In this document: piece after piece, positions 36,211 through 44,556 of the stretch
Layout: every line of letters starts with the position of its first letter
Numbering within the stretch: position 1 is the first letter of the stretch
From: Pseudoduganella violaceinigra DSM 15887
GTDB lineage: Bacteria; Pseudomonadota; Gammaproteobacteria; Burkholderiales; Burkholderiaceae_D
Direction: 5' to 3'
Length of the DNA: 64,000 nucleotides
Assembly (NCBI RefSeq): GCF_000425385.1
Contig: NZ_AUDI01000019.1
Coordinates: 1-64,000, forward strand
Translations under genes and position numbers: made by a program
The notes under the pieces: generated by a model
What the model was told of the DNA's origin: nothing
Database searches by the model: none
The model's input: the letters and a program-made list of their open reading frames with translations, nothing else

Positions 36211-36246
36211 AAAAAAAGGGACATGGCCAAGGCCTGTCCCTTTTTT
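36211..36246. terminator. Bidirectional Rho-independent terminator
   Basis: A-run 36211-36217, GGGACA (36218-36223), TGTCCC (36235-36240) and T-run to 36246, with a further internal GGCC/GGCC pairing in the loop. It lies just after the stop of the minus-strand glycine-zipper gene; the FHA gene at 36060 starts on its other side, so it mainly serves the glycine-zipper gene. Confidence 0.85.
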
Positions 36247-36259
36247 CGCCGGCCCTGGC

Positions 36260-36676
36260 TTACCAGCGGCCGTGGTGGTGATGGTGGTGGCGTTCACCGT
36301 AGTAGTACACCGGGCGCGGCTCGACGTAGACCGGGGCCGGTTCATAGTAGACACGCGGGGCCGGCTCGTAATAGACGCGTGGCGGCGGCGTGTAGTAGAC
36401 CGGGGCCGGTTCGTAGTAGACCGGTGCCGGCTGCGAGTAGACGCGGGTTTCCGTATAGCCGCGGCTGCGGCCCGACGGCAGGGAATTACCAACCGCGGCG
36501 CCCACCAGCCCGCCGACCACGGCACCGCCGGTGCCGCCATTGTGGCTGCCGATCGCGGCGCCGATCACTGCGCCAGCTGCGGTGTTGAAGTCACGGTCGC
36601 CTGCTGCGAAAGCGGCGGAGGAAGCGCTCAGGGCTGCGCCCATCAGCATCAGCCCGGCAAAACGTTTGTTGAACAT
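36260..36676 (-). CDS. Glycine-zipper envelope protein with tyrosine/proline repeats and His tail
   Basis: 138 residues. Signal peptide (LMLMGAALSASSAAFA), then a glycine zipper (GAVIGAAIGSHNGGTGGAVV and GLVGAAVGNSLPSG) that would insert in or lie against the outer membrane, followed by repeats of the type PAPVYYEP / PPRVYYEP and a terminal run of six histidines before GRW. Similar YMGG/glycine-zipper proteins are envelope components. The His run could bind metal. The ATG at 36676 has a strong AAGGGGA site; the longer open frame upstream is not supported. Confidence 0.8.
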   Translation of the reverse strand: MFNKRFAGLMLMGAALSASSAAFAAGDRDFNTAAGAVIGAAIGSHNGGTGGAVVGGLVGAAVGNSLPSGRSRGYTETRVYSQPAPVYYEPAPVYYTPPPRVYYEPAPRVYYEPAPVYVEPRPVYYYGERHHHHHHGRW

Positions 36677-36870
36677 GGTAAGTCCCCTTTCAATCTTTGT
36701 TAGAGCGTAGATTATCCAAGCGCAAAACATTGCGCCAGTGCATATACACATTCTTACAAACTCCCCGGGCGCGCAGATTTGTATCGTTAAGTTGCCCTTC
36801 CTGCAGAAAAATATTAAATACGCTATTGTTTCAAGTTCAGAGCGAAACTTAACCTTCTCACAGGAAACGC

Positions 36871-38307
36871 ATGAACCTCCGCAAGCCCGCATTGTCCGCC
36901 CTGTTTGTCTGCCTGCTGGGCGCAGGCTTCTCCGGCATCGCCAGCGCTGCCAGCCCGAACGACGCCGCCACGCTTGGCAAGATCCGCGACGCCGCCATGC
37001 AAAGCGACTACGCCTACCAGCGCCTGGAAGACTTGACCGACCTGGTCGGCCCGCGCCTGTCCGGTTCGGAAGGCGGCGCCGCCGCCGTTGAGCAGGTCGC
37101 CGCCGCCATGCGCGCCCTGGGCGCCAAAGTGACGCTGCAGCCGGTCAAGGTGCCGCACTGGGTGCGCGGCGAAGAGAAGGGCGAACTGGTCGAATACATA
37201 GGCCGTCCGGGCAATATCACCCAGAAAGTGGTGCTGACGGCCCTGGGCGGATCCGGCGCCACCCCGGCCGCGGGCCTGACCGCGCCGATCGTGGTCGTAC
37301 GCGACTTCGATGAACTGAAAGCCCGCGCCGCCGAAGTGAAGGGCGCCATCGTGCTGTTCGACGTCGCCTTCGACCAGGAAATGGCCGACCGCGGCCTGGC
37401 CGGCAACGCCTATGGCCAGGGTTCGCGCTACCGCAGCAACGGCCCGCGCATGGCGGCGGAACTGGGCGCCGTGGCGGCCCTGGTGCGCTCCGTGGGCGGC
37501 GCCGACTACCGCCTGCCGCACACCGGCGCCACCAATTTGAAGGATGAACAGCGCATTCCGGCCGCTGCGGTGACGGCCGAAGACTCCATGCTGATCGTGC
37601 GCCTGATGAAGCGCGGCCCGGTCAGGATGAAGCTGACCCTGACCCCGCAAATCCTGCCGGACGCCGACACCTTCAACGTGATCGCCGACCTGCCGGGCAG
37701 CGACAAAACCGACGAAGTGGTGATCGTATCGGGCCACCTGGATTCCTGGGACCTGGCCACCGGCGCGCACGACGACGGCACCGGCGTCACCACCTCGATG
37801 GGCGTGCTGCAGACGCTGAAACAACTGGGCCTGCAGCCGCGCCGCACCATTCGCATGGTGGCGTGGGCGAACGAGGAAAACGGCCTGCGCGGCGGTACCG
37901 CCTACTTCGAGGCCAACAAAGGCAAGCTGGAAAAGCAGTTCGCGGCGATTGAGACCGATGGCGGCGTGGGCCGCACCTTCGGCATCATGGGCAGCGTGCG
38001 GCGCGAAGCCGAGAAGTACTTCTCGCCCTTGACCAATGCACTGCTGCCGATCGGCGCGGGCGTATTCAACCGCCGCGATTCGGCATCCGGCTCGGACGTG
38101 CACCAGCTGGAGGCGGGCGGTGTGCCGTCCTTCATGCCGTACGTCGATACCAGCGCCTACTTCAATTACCACCACACGCCGGCCGACACCTTCGACAAGG
38201 TTGACCCGGTGAATATGAGGAAGCACGTGGCTGTGATGTCGGCCCTGGCCTGGTACCTGGCCAACACCGACGACCCGATCGGCCGCTCCCCGGAACCGCT
38301 GAAATAA
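36871..38307 (+). CDS. M28 family zinc aminopeptidase, exported, with PA-like insert
   Basis: 478 residues, signal peptide (ALFVCLLGAGFSGIASA). An N-terminal LEDLTDLVGPRLSGSEGG stretch and an inserted PA-like domain (about 120-220) precede the peptidase core: SGHLDSWDLATGAHDDGTG with metal-binding His and Asp and the bridging Asp, AWANEENGLRGG with catalytic Glu, IETDGG, and a late YHHTPADTFDKVD histidine. Family members release N-terminal amino acids from peptides outside the cytoplasm. Good CAGGAAA site. A perfect palindrome follows immediately. Confidence 0.92.
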   Translation: MNLRKPALSALFVCLLGAGFSGIASAASPNDAATLGKIRDAAMQSDYAYQRLEDLTDLVGPRLSGSEGGAAAVEQVAAAMRALGAKVTLQPVKVPHWVRGEEKGELVEYIGRPGNITQKVVLTALGGSGATPAAGLTAPIVVVRDFDELKARAAEVKGAIVLFDVAFDQEMADRGLAGNAYGQGSRYRSNGPRMAAELGAVAALVRSVGGADYRLPHTGATNLKDEQRIPAAAVTAEDSMLIVRLMKRGPVRMKLTLTPQILPDADTFNVIADLPGSDKTDEVVIVSGHLDSWDLATGAHDDGTGVTTSMGVLQTLKQLGLQPRRTIRMVAWANEENGLRGGTAYFEANKGKLEKQFAAIETDGGVGRTFGIMGSVRREAEKYFSPLTNALLPIGAGVFNRRDSASGSDVHQLEAGGVPSFMPYVDTSAYFNYHHTPADTFDKVDPVNMRKHVAVMSALAWYLANTDDPIGRSPEPLK

Positions 38308-38311
38308 GCAG

Positions 38312-38393
38312 AGTCCGTGGCAACCTTGGGGTCAGGCTCTTGGGTTGCCACGCGTGGCAACCCAAGAGCCTGACCCCAAGGTTGCCACGGACT
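38312..38393. repeat. Perfect 82-bp palindrome, REPIN-like
   Basis: Two 41-base arms (38312-38352 and 38353-38393) are exactly complementary with no loop. Each arm is itself a hairpin: CGTGGCAACC at 38316-38325 pairs with GGTTGCCACG at 38343-38352, and the right arm mirrors it. This two-hairpins-facing-each-other design is that of a REPIN, and the arm contains the core GGGGTCAGG also present at 12877-12954. It could double as a transcription terminator for the convergent genes on both sides. Confidence 0.85.
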
Positions 38394-38399
38394 GGGCTG

Positions 38400-39257
38400 T
38401 CAGAGTGCGTTGAGGGGGATCTTGAGGTAGCGCACGCCGTTCTCTTCGGCTTCCGGCAGGTGGCCAGCGCTGAGGTTGACCTGGATCGCCGGCAGGATCA
38501 GCACCGGCATCTGCAGCGTGGCATCGCGCTTGGTGCGCATGGCCACGAATTCTTCTTCGCTGACGCCGTCGCGCAGATGGATGTTGGCGGCGCGCTGCTC
38601 GGCTACCGTCACTTCCCAGCGCGGCTCGCGCCCGGCCGGCGGGTAGTCGTGGCACATGAACAGGCGCGTCTCATCCGGTAGCGACAGCAGCCGGTGCACG
38701 GACTGGAACAAATCGCTGGCGCAGCCGCCGGGGAAATCGCAGCGCGCGCTGCCCACATCCGGCATGAACATCGTGTCGCCCACAAACACGGCGTCGCCCA
38801 CCTGGTAGGCCATGTCGGCCGGCGTGTGGCCCGGCACGTGCATGGCGCGCGCTTCGAGCTTTCCGATCATGAAGACTTCGTCCGCTTCGAACAGGTGACC
38901 GAATTGGGAGCCGTCTTCTTTTTCGCCTTTGCGGTTGAAAATCGCGGAGAAGGAGTGCTGCACCTTGCAGATCCCGGCGCCGATGCCGATGCGGCCGCCC
39001 AGCTTTTCCTGCAGATAGGGCGCGGCCGACAGGTGGTCGGCGTGGGCATGGGTTTCCAGCAGCCAGCTGACGTCCAGACGGTGTTCGCGCACGAAGGCGA
39101 TGATCTTGTCGGCGGCGGCCGTGGAGGTGCGGCCGGATTTCGGATCGTAATCCAGCACCGAGTCGACGATGGCGCAAGCGCTGCCGTCCGCTTCATAAAC
39201 CACATAGCTGACGGTGGACGTAATGGGGTCGTAAAAACCGTGGATCTGAGGCTTCAT
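38400..39257 (-). CDS. Metallo-beta-lactamase-fold hydrolase (persulfide dioxygenase/Blh-like)
   Basis: 285 residues. The zinc site reads ETHAHADHLSAAPYL (HxHxDH), then VPGHTPADMAYQVG and GDTMFMPDVGSARCDFPGG with the bridging aspartate, and FMCHDYPPAGRE. The FDPITSTVSYVVY start and VQHSFSAIFN insert fit the ETHE1/Blh branch of glyoxalase-II-like enzymes, which oxidise glutathione persulfide; substrate not certain. The ATG at 39257 (MKPQIHGFYDP) fits family length better than an ATG 11 codons upstream. Confidence 0.88.
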   Translation of the reverse strand: MKPQIHGFYDPITSTVSYVVYEADGSACAIVDSVLDYDPKSGRTSTAAADKIIAFVREHRLDVSWLLETHAHADHLSAAPYLQEKLGGRIGIGAGICKVQHSFSAIFNRKGEKEDGSQFGHLFEADEVFMIGKLEARAMHVPGHTPADMAYQVGDAVFVGDTMFMPDVGSARCDFPGGCASDLFQSVHRLLSLPDETRLFMCHDYPPAGREPRWEVTVAEQRAANIHLRDGVSEEEFVAMRTKRDATLQMPVLILPAIQVNLSAGHLPEAEENGVRYLKIPLNAL

Positions 39258-39413
39258 AGCAAGATAGTAGGATGAATCAAGCCCCATCATTATAAAGAAT
39301 CCCGCTATGGCGGGCGAGTCTTATGCGTTTTGCGATGCAAGCAACACGTGTGGCGGGAAAAACTATCGCCATGCTAAGATCGTTCCACAGTGCTTCCTAA
39401 AAGAGAGGCAGCC

Positions 39414-41339
39414 ATGCGCAAGGCAGGCTATTCACTGATGTGGGGACTGGCCACGGGCTGCATCGGCAGTCATGGATTGTCGGCACGCGCCGCGGCCGAG
39501 GGCACGGCTGTGCCGGAAAATTTCGCCAACCTGTCGCTGGAAGAATTGAGCGATGTGCGCGTGGTGTCCGTTTCGAAACGCGAGGAGAGGCTGGGCGATG
39601 CGCCGGCTTCCGTGTTCGTCATCAGCGCTGACGATATCCGGCGCAGCGGCGCGCGCAGCCTGGCTGAGGCGCTGCGCCTTGCACCCAATCTGCACGTGGC
39701 GCAGGCGCCGGTCGGCGGCTACACCATCACCGCACGCGGTTTCTCCGGCAATAGCGCCAACAAGCAGCTTGTCATGATCGATGGACGCTCTGTCTATACG
39801 CCCTTGTTTGCCGGCGTGTTCTGGGATGTGCAGCAGCTGCCGATGGATAGTATCGAACGCATCGAGGTGGTCAGCGGTCCTGGCGGCACCCTGTGGGGCA
39901 CCAATGCCGTGAATGGTGTCATCAATGTGATCACCAAGAGCGCAGAGGCGACGGCGGGCGCGATGGCCGACCTGCGCTGGGGCCAGGACCAGTCCGGCGC
40001 GGCCTTCCGCTACGGCGGGGCGATGGCCGATGGGGCATGGCGCGCCTACGGCATGGATTACGCCATGCCGCACGGCGAAACGCTGAACGGCGCGGCGCTG
40101 GGCGATGCCTGGCACACGGCGCAGGCGGGCTTCCGTGCCGACTGGCTGCGTGGCAGCGATGCATTCACGTTGCAAGGCGACGCTTACCGTACCGGCGAGG
40201 GGCAGATCCCGACGCAGACCATCGCCTGGCCGCTGGCCGCGTCCATGCGCGGCGCTAATCTCATGGGGCATTGGACCCGCCAATTCGAGCATGATGCGAG
40301 CCTTGCCCTGCAGGCCTACTACGACCGCACAGAGCGCGACCTGACTGGCATGTTCCAGGAAACCCTGGATATCGTCGACGTGCAGGGCCTTTACAACTTC
40401 TCGCCGCTGGGCCGGCATACCTTGGCGCTGGGCGCGGAATACCGCGCCGGGCGCGATCAGGTGACGAATGTCAGCGGCACCGGTTTCCGTCCAGACCGCG
40501 CGAACATGCATTGGGCCAGCCTGTTCGGGCAGGATACGATCGCGCTGGGCGATAAGGTGAACCTGACGGGCGGCCTGCGGGTCGAACGCAATATGTACAC
40601 GGGCACCGAGCTGCTGCCCAACTTGCGCCTGGCCTGGAAAGCGACGCCATCGACCTTCTGGTGGGCCGCCTTGTCGCGCACGGTGCGCGCGCCGTCGCGC
40701 GTTGACCGCGAGATCTATATCAATGCCGGTTCCCGCGGCGCGCTGGCCGGCGGGCCGGATTTCGAATCGGAGACGGCCCGGGTGCTTGAACTGGGCCTGC
40801 GCCAGCAGTTCGGCAGCCGCGCCAGCTATTCCGTCACCCTGTACCGGGCGCTGTACGACCACCTGCGCACCATCAAGCCGGTGCGGCCCTTGCTATACCA
40901 GATCGGCAACGGCATGGTGGGCGAGACGCGCGGGCTGGAAGCCTGGGGCAGCTACCAGGCGACGCCGGCGTGGCGGCTGGGCGCGGGGCTGACGGTGATG
41001 CACGAGGAATTTTCCATCAAGGCGGGCGAGACCGACTTCCTGAACCTGTCCGTGCGTGGCAATACCGACCCGCGCCGAATGGCGAAGCTGCGTTCCTCGC
41101 TGACGCTGGGGGAAGGCCGCGACCTGGATGTGACCCTGCGCTATGTCGGGCCGCTGCGCTTCTCCACGGTGGCCGGCTATACGGCGCTAGACGTGAATTT
41201 CAACTGGCAGCTGAAGCCGGGCCTGGAACTGGCGCTGGGCGCCAGCAATGCCTTGGACCGCGTGCACGAGGAATTCGGCGGGACGGCGCGGCTGGCGCTG
41301 GGACGGGGCGCCTACCTGCGCCTGGTAAGCTATTTCTAA
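39414..41339 (+). CDS. TonB-dependent receptor (copper-cluster associated)
   Basis: 641 residues, signal peptide to about residue 28, then the plug: [61 protein letters not shown] and SIERIEVVSGPGGTLWGTNAVNGVINV. The barrel ends in SYF. This NosA/OprC-like, short-plug type of receptor is frequent beside copper genes. The ATG at 39414 has an AGAGAGG site. It is followed by a His/Cys-rich small protein, a TolC-like lipoprotein and a multicopper oxidase, all on the same strand. Confidence 0.9.
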   Translation: MRKAGYSLMWGLATGCIGSHGLSARAAAEGTAVPENFANLSLEELSDVRVVSVSKREERLGDAPASVFVISADDIRRSGARSLAEALRLAPNLHVAQAPVGGYTITARGFSGNSANKQLVMIDGRSVYTPLFAGVFWDVQQLPMDSIERIEVVSGPGGTLWGTNAVNGVINVITKSAEATAGAMADLRWGQDQSGAAFRYGGAMADGAWRAYGMDYAMPHGETLNGAALGDAWHTAQAGFRADWLRGSDAFTLQGDAYRTGEGQIPTQTIAWPLAASMRGANLMGHWTRQFEHDASLALQAYYDRTERDLTGMFQETLDIVDVQGLYNFSPLGRHTLALGAEYRAGRDQVTNVSGTGFRPDRANMHWASLFGQDTIALGDKVNLTGGLRVERNMYTGTELLPNLRLAWKATPSTFWWAALSRTVRAPSRVDREIYINAGSRGALAGGPDFESETARVLELGLRQQFGSRASYSVTLYRALYDHLRTIKPVRPLLYQIGNGMVGETRGLEAWGSYQATPAWRLGAGLTVMHEEFSIKAGETDFLNLSVRGNTDPRRMAKLRSSLTLGEGRDLDVTLRYVGPLRFSTVAGYTALDVNFNWQLKPGLELALGASNALDRVHEEFGGTARLALGRGAYLRLVSYF

Positions 41340-41364
41340 GCAGGGCATGATAAGATCGCTGCCC

Positions 41365-41727
41365 ATGAAATCCATGATCCGTGTCATTGTGCTGTGGCTG
41401 ATGCTGGTGGCTTTGCCCTTCCAGGGCTTTGCTGCGGCCAGCATGCTGCTGTGCGGCGCCGCCAAGCCGGTGGCGCAGGCCGCAGGGCACGATCATGCGG
41501 CCATGCAGGCTTCGGCCCAGCACGACGACGGCGGCGCGCACTGCGCCGGCGGTTCCCACGGCAACGCCATGGGACATTGCTGCGTCGGCGCCGCACTGGC
41601 CTATGCCTTGCCGCAGGCGGCTGCTCAGCCGCAGCGCGCCGAGCGCCTGCGCCTGCCGGAGGCCATGCCGCCGCCGCCGGTCGATCTCGCCCTCCCCAAA
41701 CGCCCGCCGCGGGCAATCCTCGCCTGA
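41365..41727 (+). CDS. His/Cys-rich small exported protein, probably copper-related
   Basis: 120 residues. Signal peptide or anchor (VLWLMLVALPFQGFAAA), then potential metal ligands: CGAAKPVAQAAGHDHAAMQA, a HDDGGAHCAGGSH stretch and MGHCCVGAAL, followed by a proline-rich tail. The pattern resembles DUF2946-like small proteins placed in copper operons. Position 25 bp after the TonB receptor and 72 bp before the TolC-like gene supports a role in copper handling in the periplasm. Confidence 0.65.
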   Translation: MKSMIRVIVLWLMLVALPFQGFAAASMLLCGAAKPVAQAAGHDHAAMQASAQHDDGGAHCAGGSHGNAMGHCCVGAALAYALPQAAAQPQRAERLRLPEAMPPPPVDLALPKRPPRAILA

Positions 41728-41799
41728 TCCATGCCGGCCCTGGCGGCTGGCCCCTTCCTGCGCGCCCGCGCAGGACGACTAAGCAAGGATAAGACAAAC

Positions 41800-43155
41800 A
41801 TGAACCAAGCATTCAAGCTGGCGGCCTTGGCCGCCGGAGCTGCGCTGCTGTCCGGTTGCGCCACGTTTTCGAACCATGGCGGTTTCGGCGCGGTAGCGCA
41901 AGCCACCAGGAGCCGCAGCGGCGCCGAGACGCGCATGCTGCGCAACGATGAGGACCGGCGCGCGCTGGACGAGCAGCTGAAAACGCTGCTGGCCGAACCG
42001 CTCGGCGCCGATGCGGCCGTCCAGGTCGCGCTGTTGAACAACCGCAGCCTGCAGGCGCGCTACTGGGATCTCGGCGTCGCCGAGGCGGAACTGGTGCAGG
42101 CCGGCCGCCTGGCCAATCCCGGTTTCAGTTTCAAACGCACCCACGGCGGCGGAGAAGTCGCCATCGAGCGCACGCTGAGCATGAACTTTGTCCAGCTGTT
42201 GACTCTGCCGCTCGCCAATCGTTTGGAACGGCGGCGCTTCGAACAAGTCAAGCTGGCGCTGGCCGGCGACGCGCTCGCCATGGCCCACCAGGCCCGCCTG
42301 GCCTGGATCGAAGCGGTTGCGGCGCAGCAGGGCGTGGAATACGCGCAGCAGATCAGCGATGCCGCCGAAGCCAGCGGCGAGCTGGCCAAGCGCATGCAGG
42401 CGGCCGGCAACTGGAGCAGATACGACGCCGCGCGCGAGCAGGCTTTCCACGCCGATGCCATGGCCGACGTCGCGCGCGCCCGCAAGGCTGCCACGGCAAG
42501 CCGCGAAAAGCTGACGCGTCTCCTCGGCCTGTCCGGTCCGGAGGCCGGGACTTACCGTCTGCCGGCGCGTTTGCCCGAATTGCCCGCCAGTCCGCGCACC
42601 GTGGCCGATGCGGAAGCCGCCGCCATGCGCGACCGGCTGGACGTGCAGGCAGCCCGCCTGTCCGCGCAGCACACCGCCGATGCACTGGGCCTGACCCGGA
42701 CCACGCGCTTCATCAATGTGCTGGAATTGAGCGGCATCAGCGAAAAAGAAGGCGAGCGCCGTTCGCATGGCTATGAAATTTCGCTGGAAGTACCGCTGTT
42801 CGATTGGGGCGGCGCCCGCGTGGCGCGTGCCGAGGCTACCTATATGCAGTCGCTCAACCTGCTGGCGGCGGCCGCCGTCAACGCCCGCAGCGAGGCGCGC
42901 GAGCGCTACCAGGATTACCAGGCTTCCTACCAGTTGGCCACGCATTACCGCGATGTGGTGATTCCGCTGCGCCAGAAGATCTCGGAGGAGACCCTGCTGC
43001 GCTACAACGGCATGCTGCTGTCCGTGTTCGAGCTGCTGGCCGATGCCCGCGAACAGACCGCCGCCGTCAACAACTACATCACCGCGCTCAAGGAATACTG
43101 GATCGCGGACGCCAATCTGGACGCCGCGATTGGCGGTAAAGGAGTACAGCAATGA
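41800..43155 (+). CDS. TolC-family outer-membrane lipoprotein
   Basis: 451 residues. A lipobox (AALLSGCATFSN, cysteine at about 20) directs acylation and outer-membrane location. The body is two TolC repeats with long coiled coils: VALLNNRSLQARYWDLGVAEAEL and YEISLEVPLFDWGGARVARAE, ending QTAAVNNYITALKEYWIADANL. CusC-like proteins of this kind usually work with an RND pump and adaptor; neither is present here. The stop overlaps the multicopper oxidase start (ATGA). A pairing of TolC-like protein and copper oxidase is seen in other beta-proteobacteria. Confidence 0.88.
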   Translation: MNQAFKLAALAAGAALLSGCATFSNHGGFGAVAQATRSRSGAETRMLRNDEDRRALDEQLKTLLAEPLGADAAVQVALLNNRSLQARYWDLGVAEAELVQAGRLANPGFSFKRTHGGGEVAIERTLSMNFVQLLTLPLANRLERRRFEQVKLALAGDALAMAHQARLAWIEAVAAQQGVEYAQQISDAAEASGELAKRMQAAGNWSRYDAAREQAFHADAMADVARARKAATASREKLTRLLGLSGPEAGTYRLPARLPELPASPRTVADAEAAAMRDRLDVQAARLSAQHTADALGLTRTTRFINVLELSGISEKEGERRSHGYEISLEVPLFDWGGARVARAEATYMQSLNLLAAAAVNARSEARERYQDYQASYQLATHYRDVVIPLRQKISEETLLRYNGMLLSVFELLADAREQTAAVNNYITALKEYWIADANLDAAIGGKGVQQ

Positions 43156-44528
43156 GCAACCGTCGTTCTTTCCTTGCCAACGGCGCTGCCGCACTGATCG
43201 GCGCTGGACTGGTGAGCCGTGCCGGCGCCGCCGGTTTGCCGGAGGCTCCGGTGCAGTCGGGCGCTGCCACCACGCCGCCGCTGATGCCGCCCAACGGCCG
43301 CCCATACAACCCGGTGGTCACGCTGAACGGCTGGAGCCTGCCGTGGCGCATGAAGGACGGCGTCAAGGAGTTCCACCTGGTGGCCGAACCGGTGCTGCGC
43401 GAAATCGCGCCCGGCATGGTTGCCCGGATGTGGGGCTACAACGGCCAGAGTCCGGGCCCGACCATCGAAGTGGTGGAGGGCGACCGGGTGCGCATCTTCG
43501 TCACCAACAAGCTGCCCGAGCATACCAGCGTGCACTGGCACGGCCAGATCCTGCCGAGCGGGATGGACGGCGTGTCCGGCGTGAGCCAGCCCGCGATCAA
43601 ACCCGGCAAGACCTTTGTCTATGAATTTGTAGCCAAACATGCGGGCACTTTCATGTACCATCCCCATGCTGACGAGATGACGCAGATGGCGATGGGCATG
43701 ATGGGCTTCTGGGTGACGCACCCGAAAGACCCGCGCCAGCATGCGGTGGACCGCGATTTCGTCTTCCTTCTCAGCGCTTACGATATCGAACCGGGCAGCA
43801 TGGTCCCCAAGGTCAACACGATGACGGACTTTAATATCTGGACCTTCAACAGCCGCGTATTCCCCGCCATCGACCCGCTGGTCGTGCGGCAGGGCGACCG
43901 TGTGCGCATCCGCGCCGGCAACCTGACCATGACCAACCATCCGATCCATATCCACGGCCACCGGTTCGCGGTCACCGGCACCGATGGCGGCTGGATTCCG
44001 CCGACCGCGCGCTGGCCCGAAGTGACCACGGATGTCGCGGTGGGACAGATGCGGGCGATTGAATTCATCGCCGACAATCCGGGCGACTGGGCCTTCCATT
44101 GCCACAAGTCGCACCACACCATGAACGCCATGGGCCACAATGTGCCGACCATGATCGGCGTGGACCACAGCGGCATCGCCGAAAAGATCGGCAAGCTGGT
44201 GCCCGGCTATATGGCCATGGGCGACAAGGGCGGGGCAATGGGCGGCATGGAGATGGAAATCCCGGAAAACACGCTGCCGATGATGACCGGCACGGGTCCG
44301 TACGGCGAAATCGAGATGGGCGGCATGTTCACCCTGATGAAGGTGCGTCCGGACCAGAAGCGGGGCGACTACAGCGATCCTGGCTGGTACAAAGCGCCCC
44401 AAGGCAGCACCGCCTACGAATGGACTGGCGAACTGCCGCCCGCCGTGTCGGCGCCGAGCGCTCCCGCGCCGGCTGGCGTCACGCCGCTGGAGGTGACGCG
44501 CGACAAGAAGGGGCACGATCATCATTAA
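43152..44528 (+). CDS. Multicopper oxidase, Tat-exported (CopA-like)
   Basis: 458 residues. The N-terminus has a twin-arginine signal (NRRSFLANGAAALIGAG). All four copper-binding blocks are visible: HTSVHWHGQ, FMYHPHADE, NHPIHIHGHRF and WAFHCHKSHHTMNAMGHN, so type 1, 2 and 3 copper sites should form. Methionine-rich stretches (MGDKGGAMGGMEMEIPEN) near the C-terminus could bind Cu(I). Probable role: oxidising Cu(I) to the less toxic Cu(II) in the periplasm. It ends in a short His tail and is coupled to the TolC-like gene. Confidence 0.93.
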   Translation: MSNRRSFLANGAAALIGAGLVSRAGAAGLPEAPVQSGAATTPPLMPPNGRPYNPVVTLNGWSLPWRMKDGVKEFHLVAEPVLREIAPGMVARMWGYNGQSPGPTIEVVEGDRVRIFVTNKLPEHTSVHWHGQILPSGMDGVSGVSQPAIKPGKTFVYEFVAKHAGTFMYHPHADEMTQMAMGMMGFWVTHPKDPRQHAVDRDFVFLLSAYDIEPGSMVPKVNTMTDFNIWTFNSRVFPAIDPLVVRQGDRVRIRAGNLTMTNHPIHIHGHRFAVTGTDGGWIPPTARWPEVTTDVAVGQMRAIEFIADNPGDWAFHCHKSHHTMNAMGHNVPTMIGVDHSGIAEKIGKLVPGYMAMGDKGGAMGGMEMEIPENTLPMMTGTGPYGEIEMGGMFTLMKVRPDQKRGDYSDPGWYKAPQGSTAYEWTGELPPAVSAPSAPAPAGVTPLEVTRDKKGHDHH

Positions 44529-44556
44529 GCAATTACGCTACCTCGGAAAATGGAGC

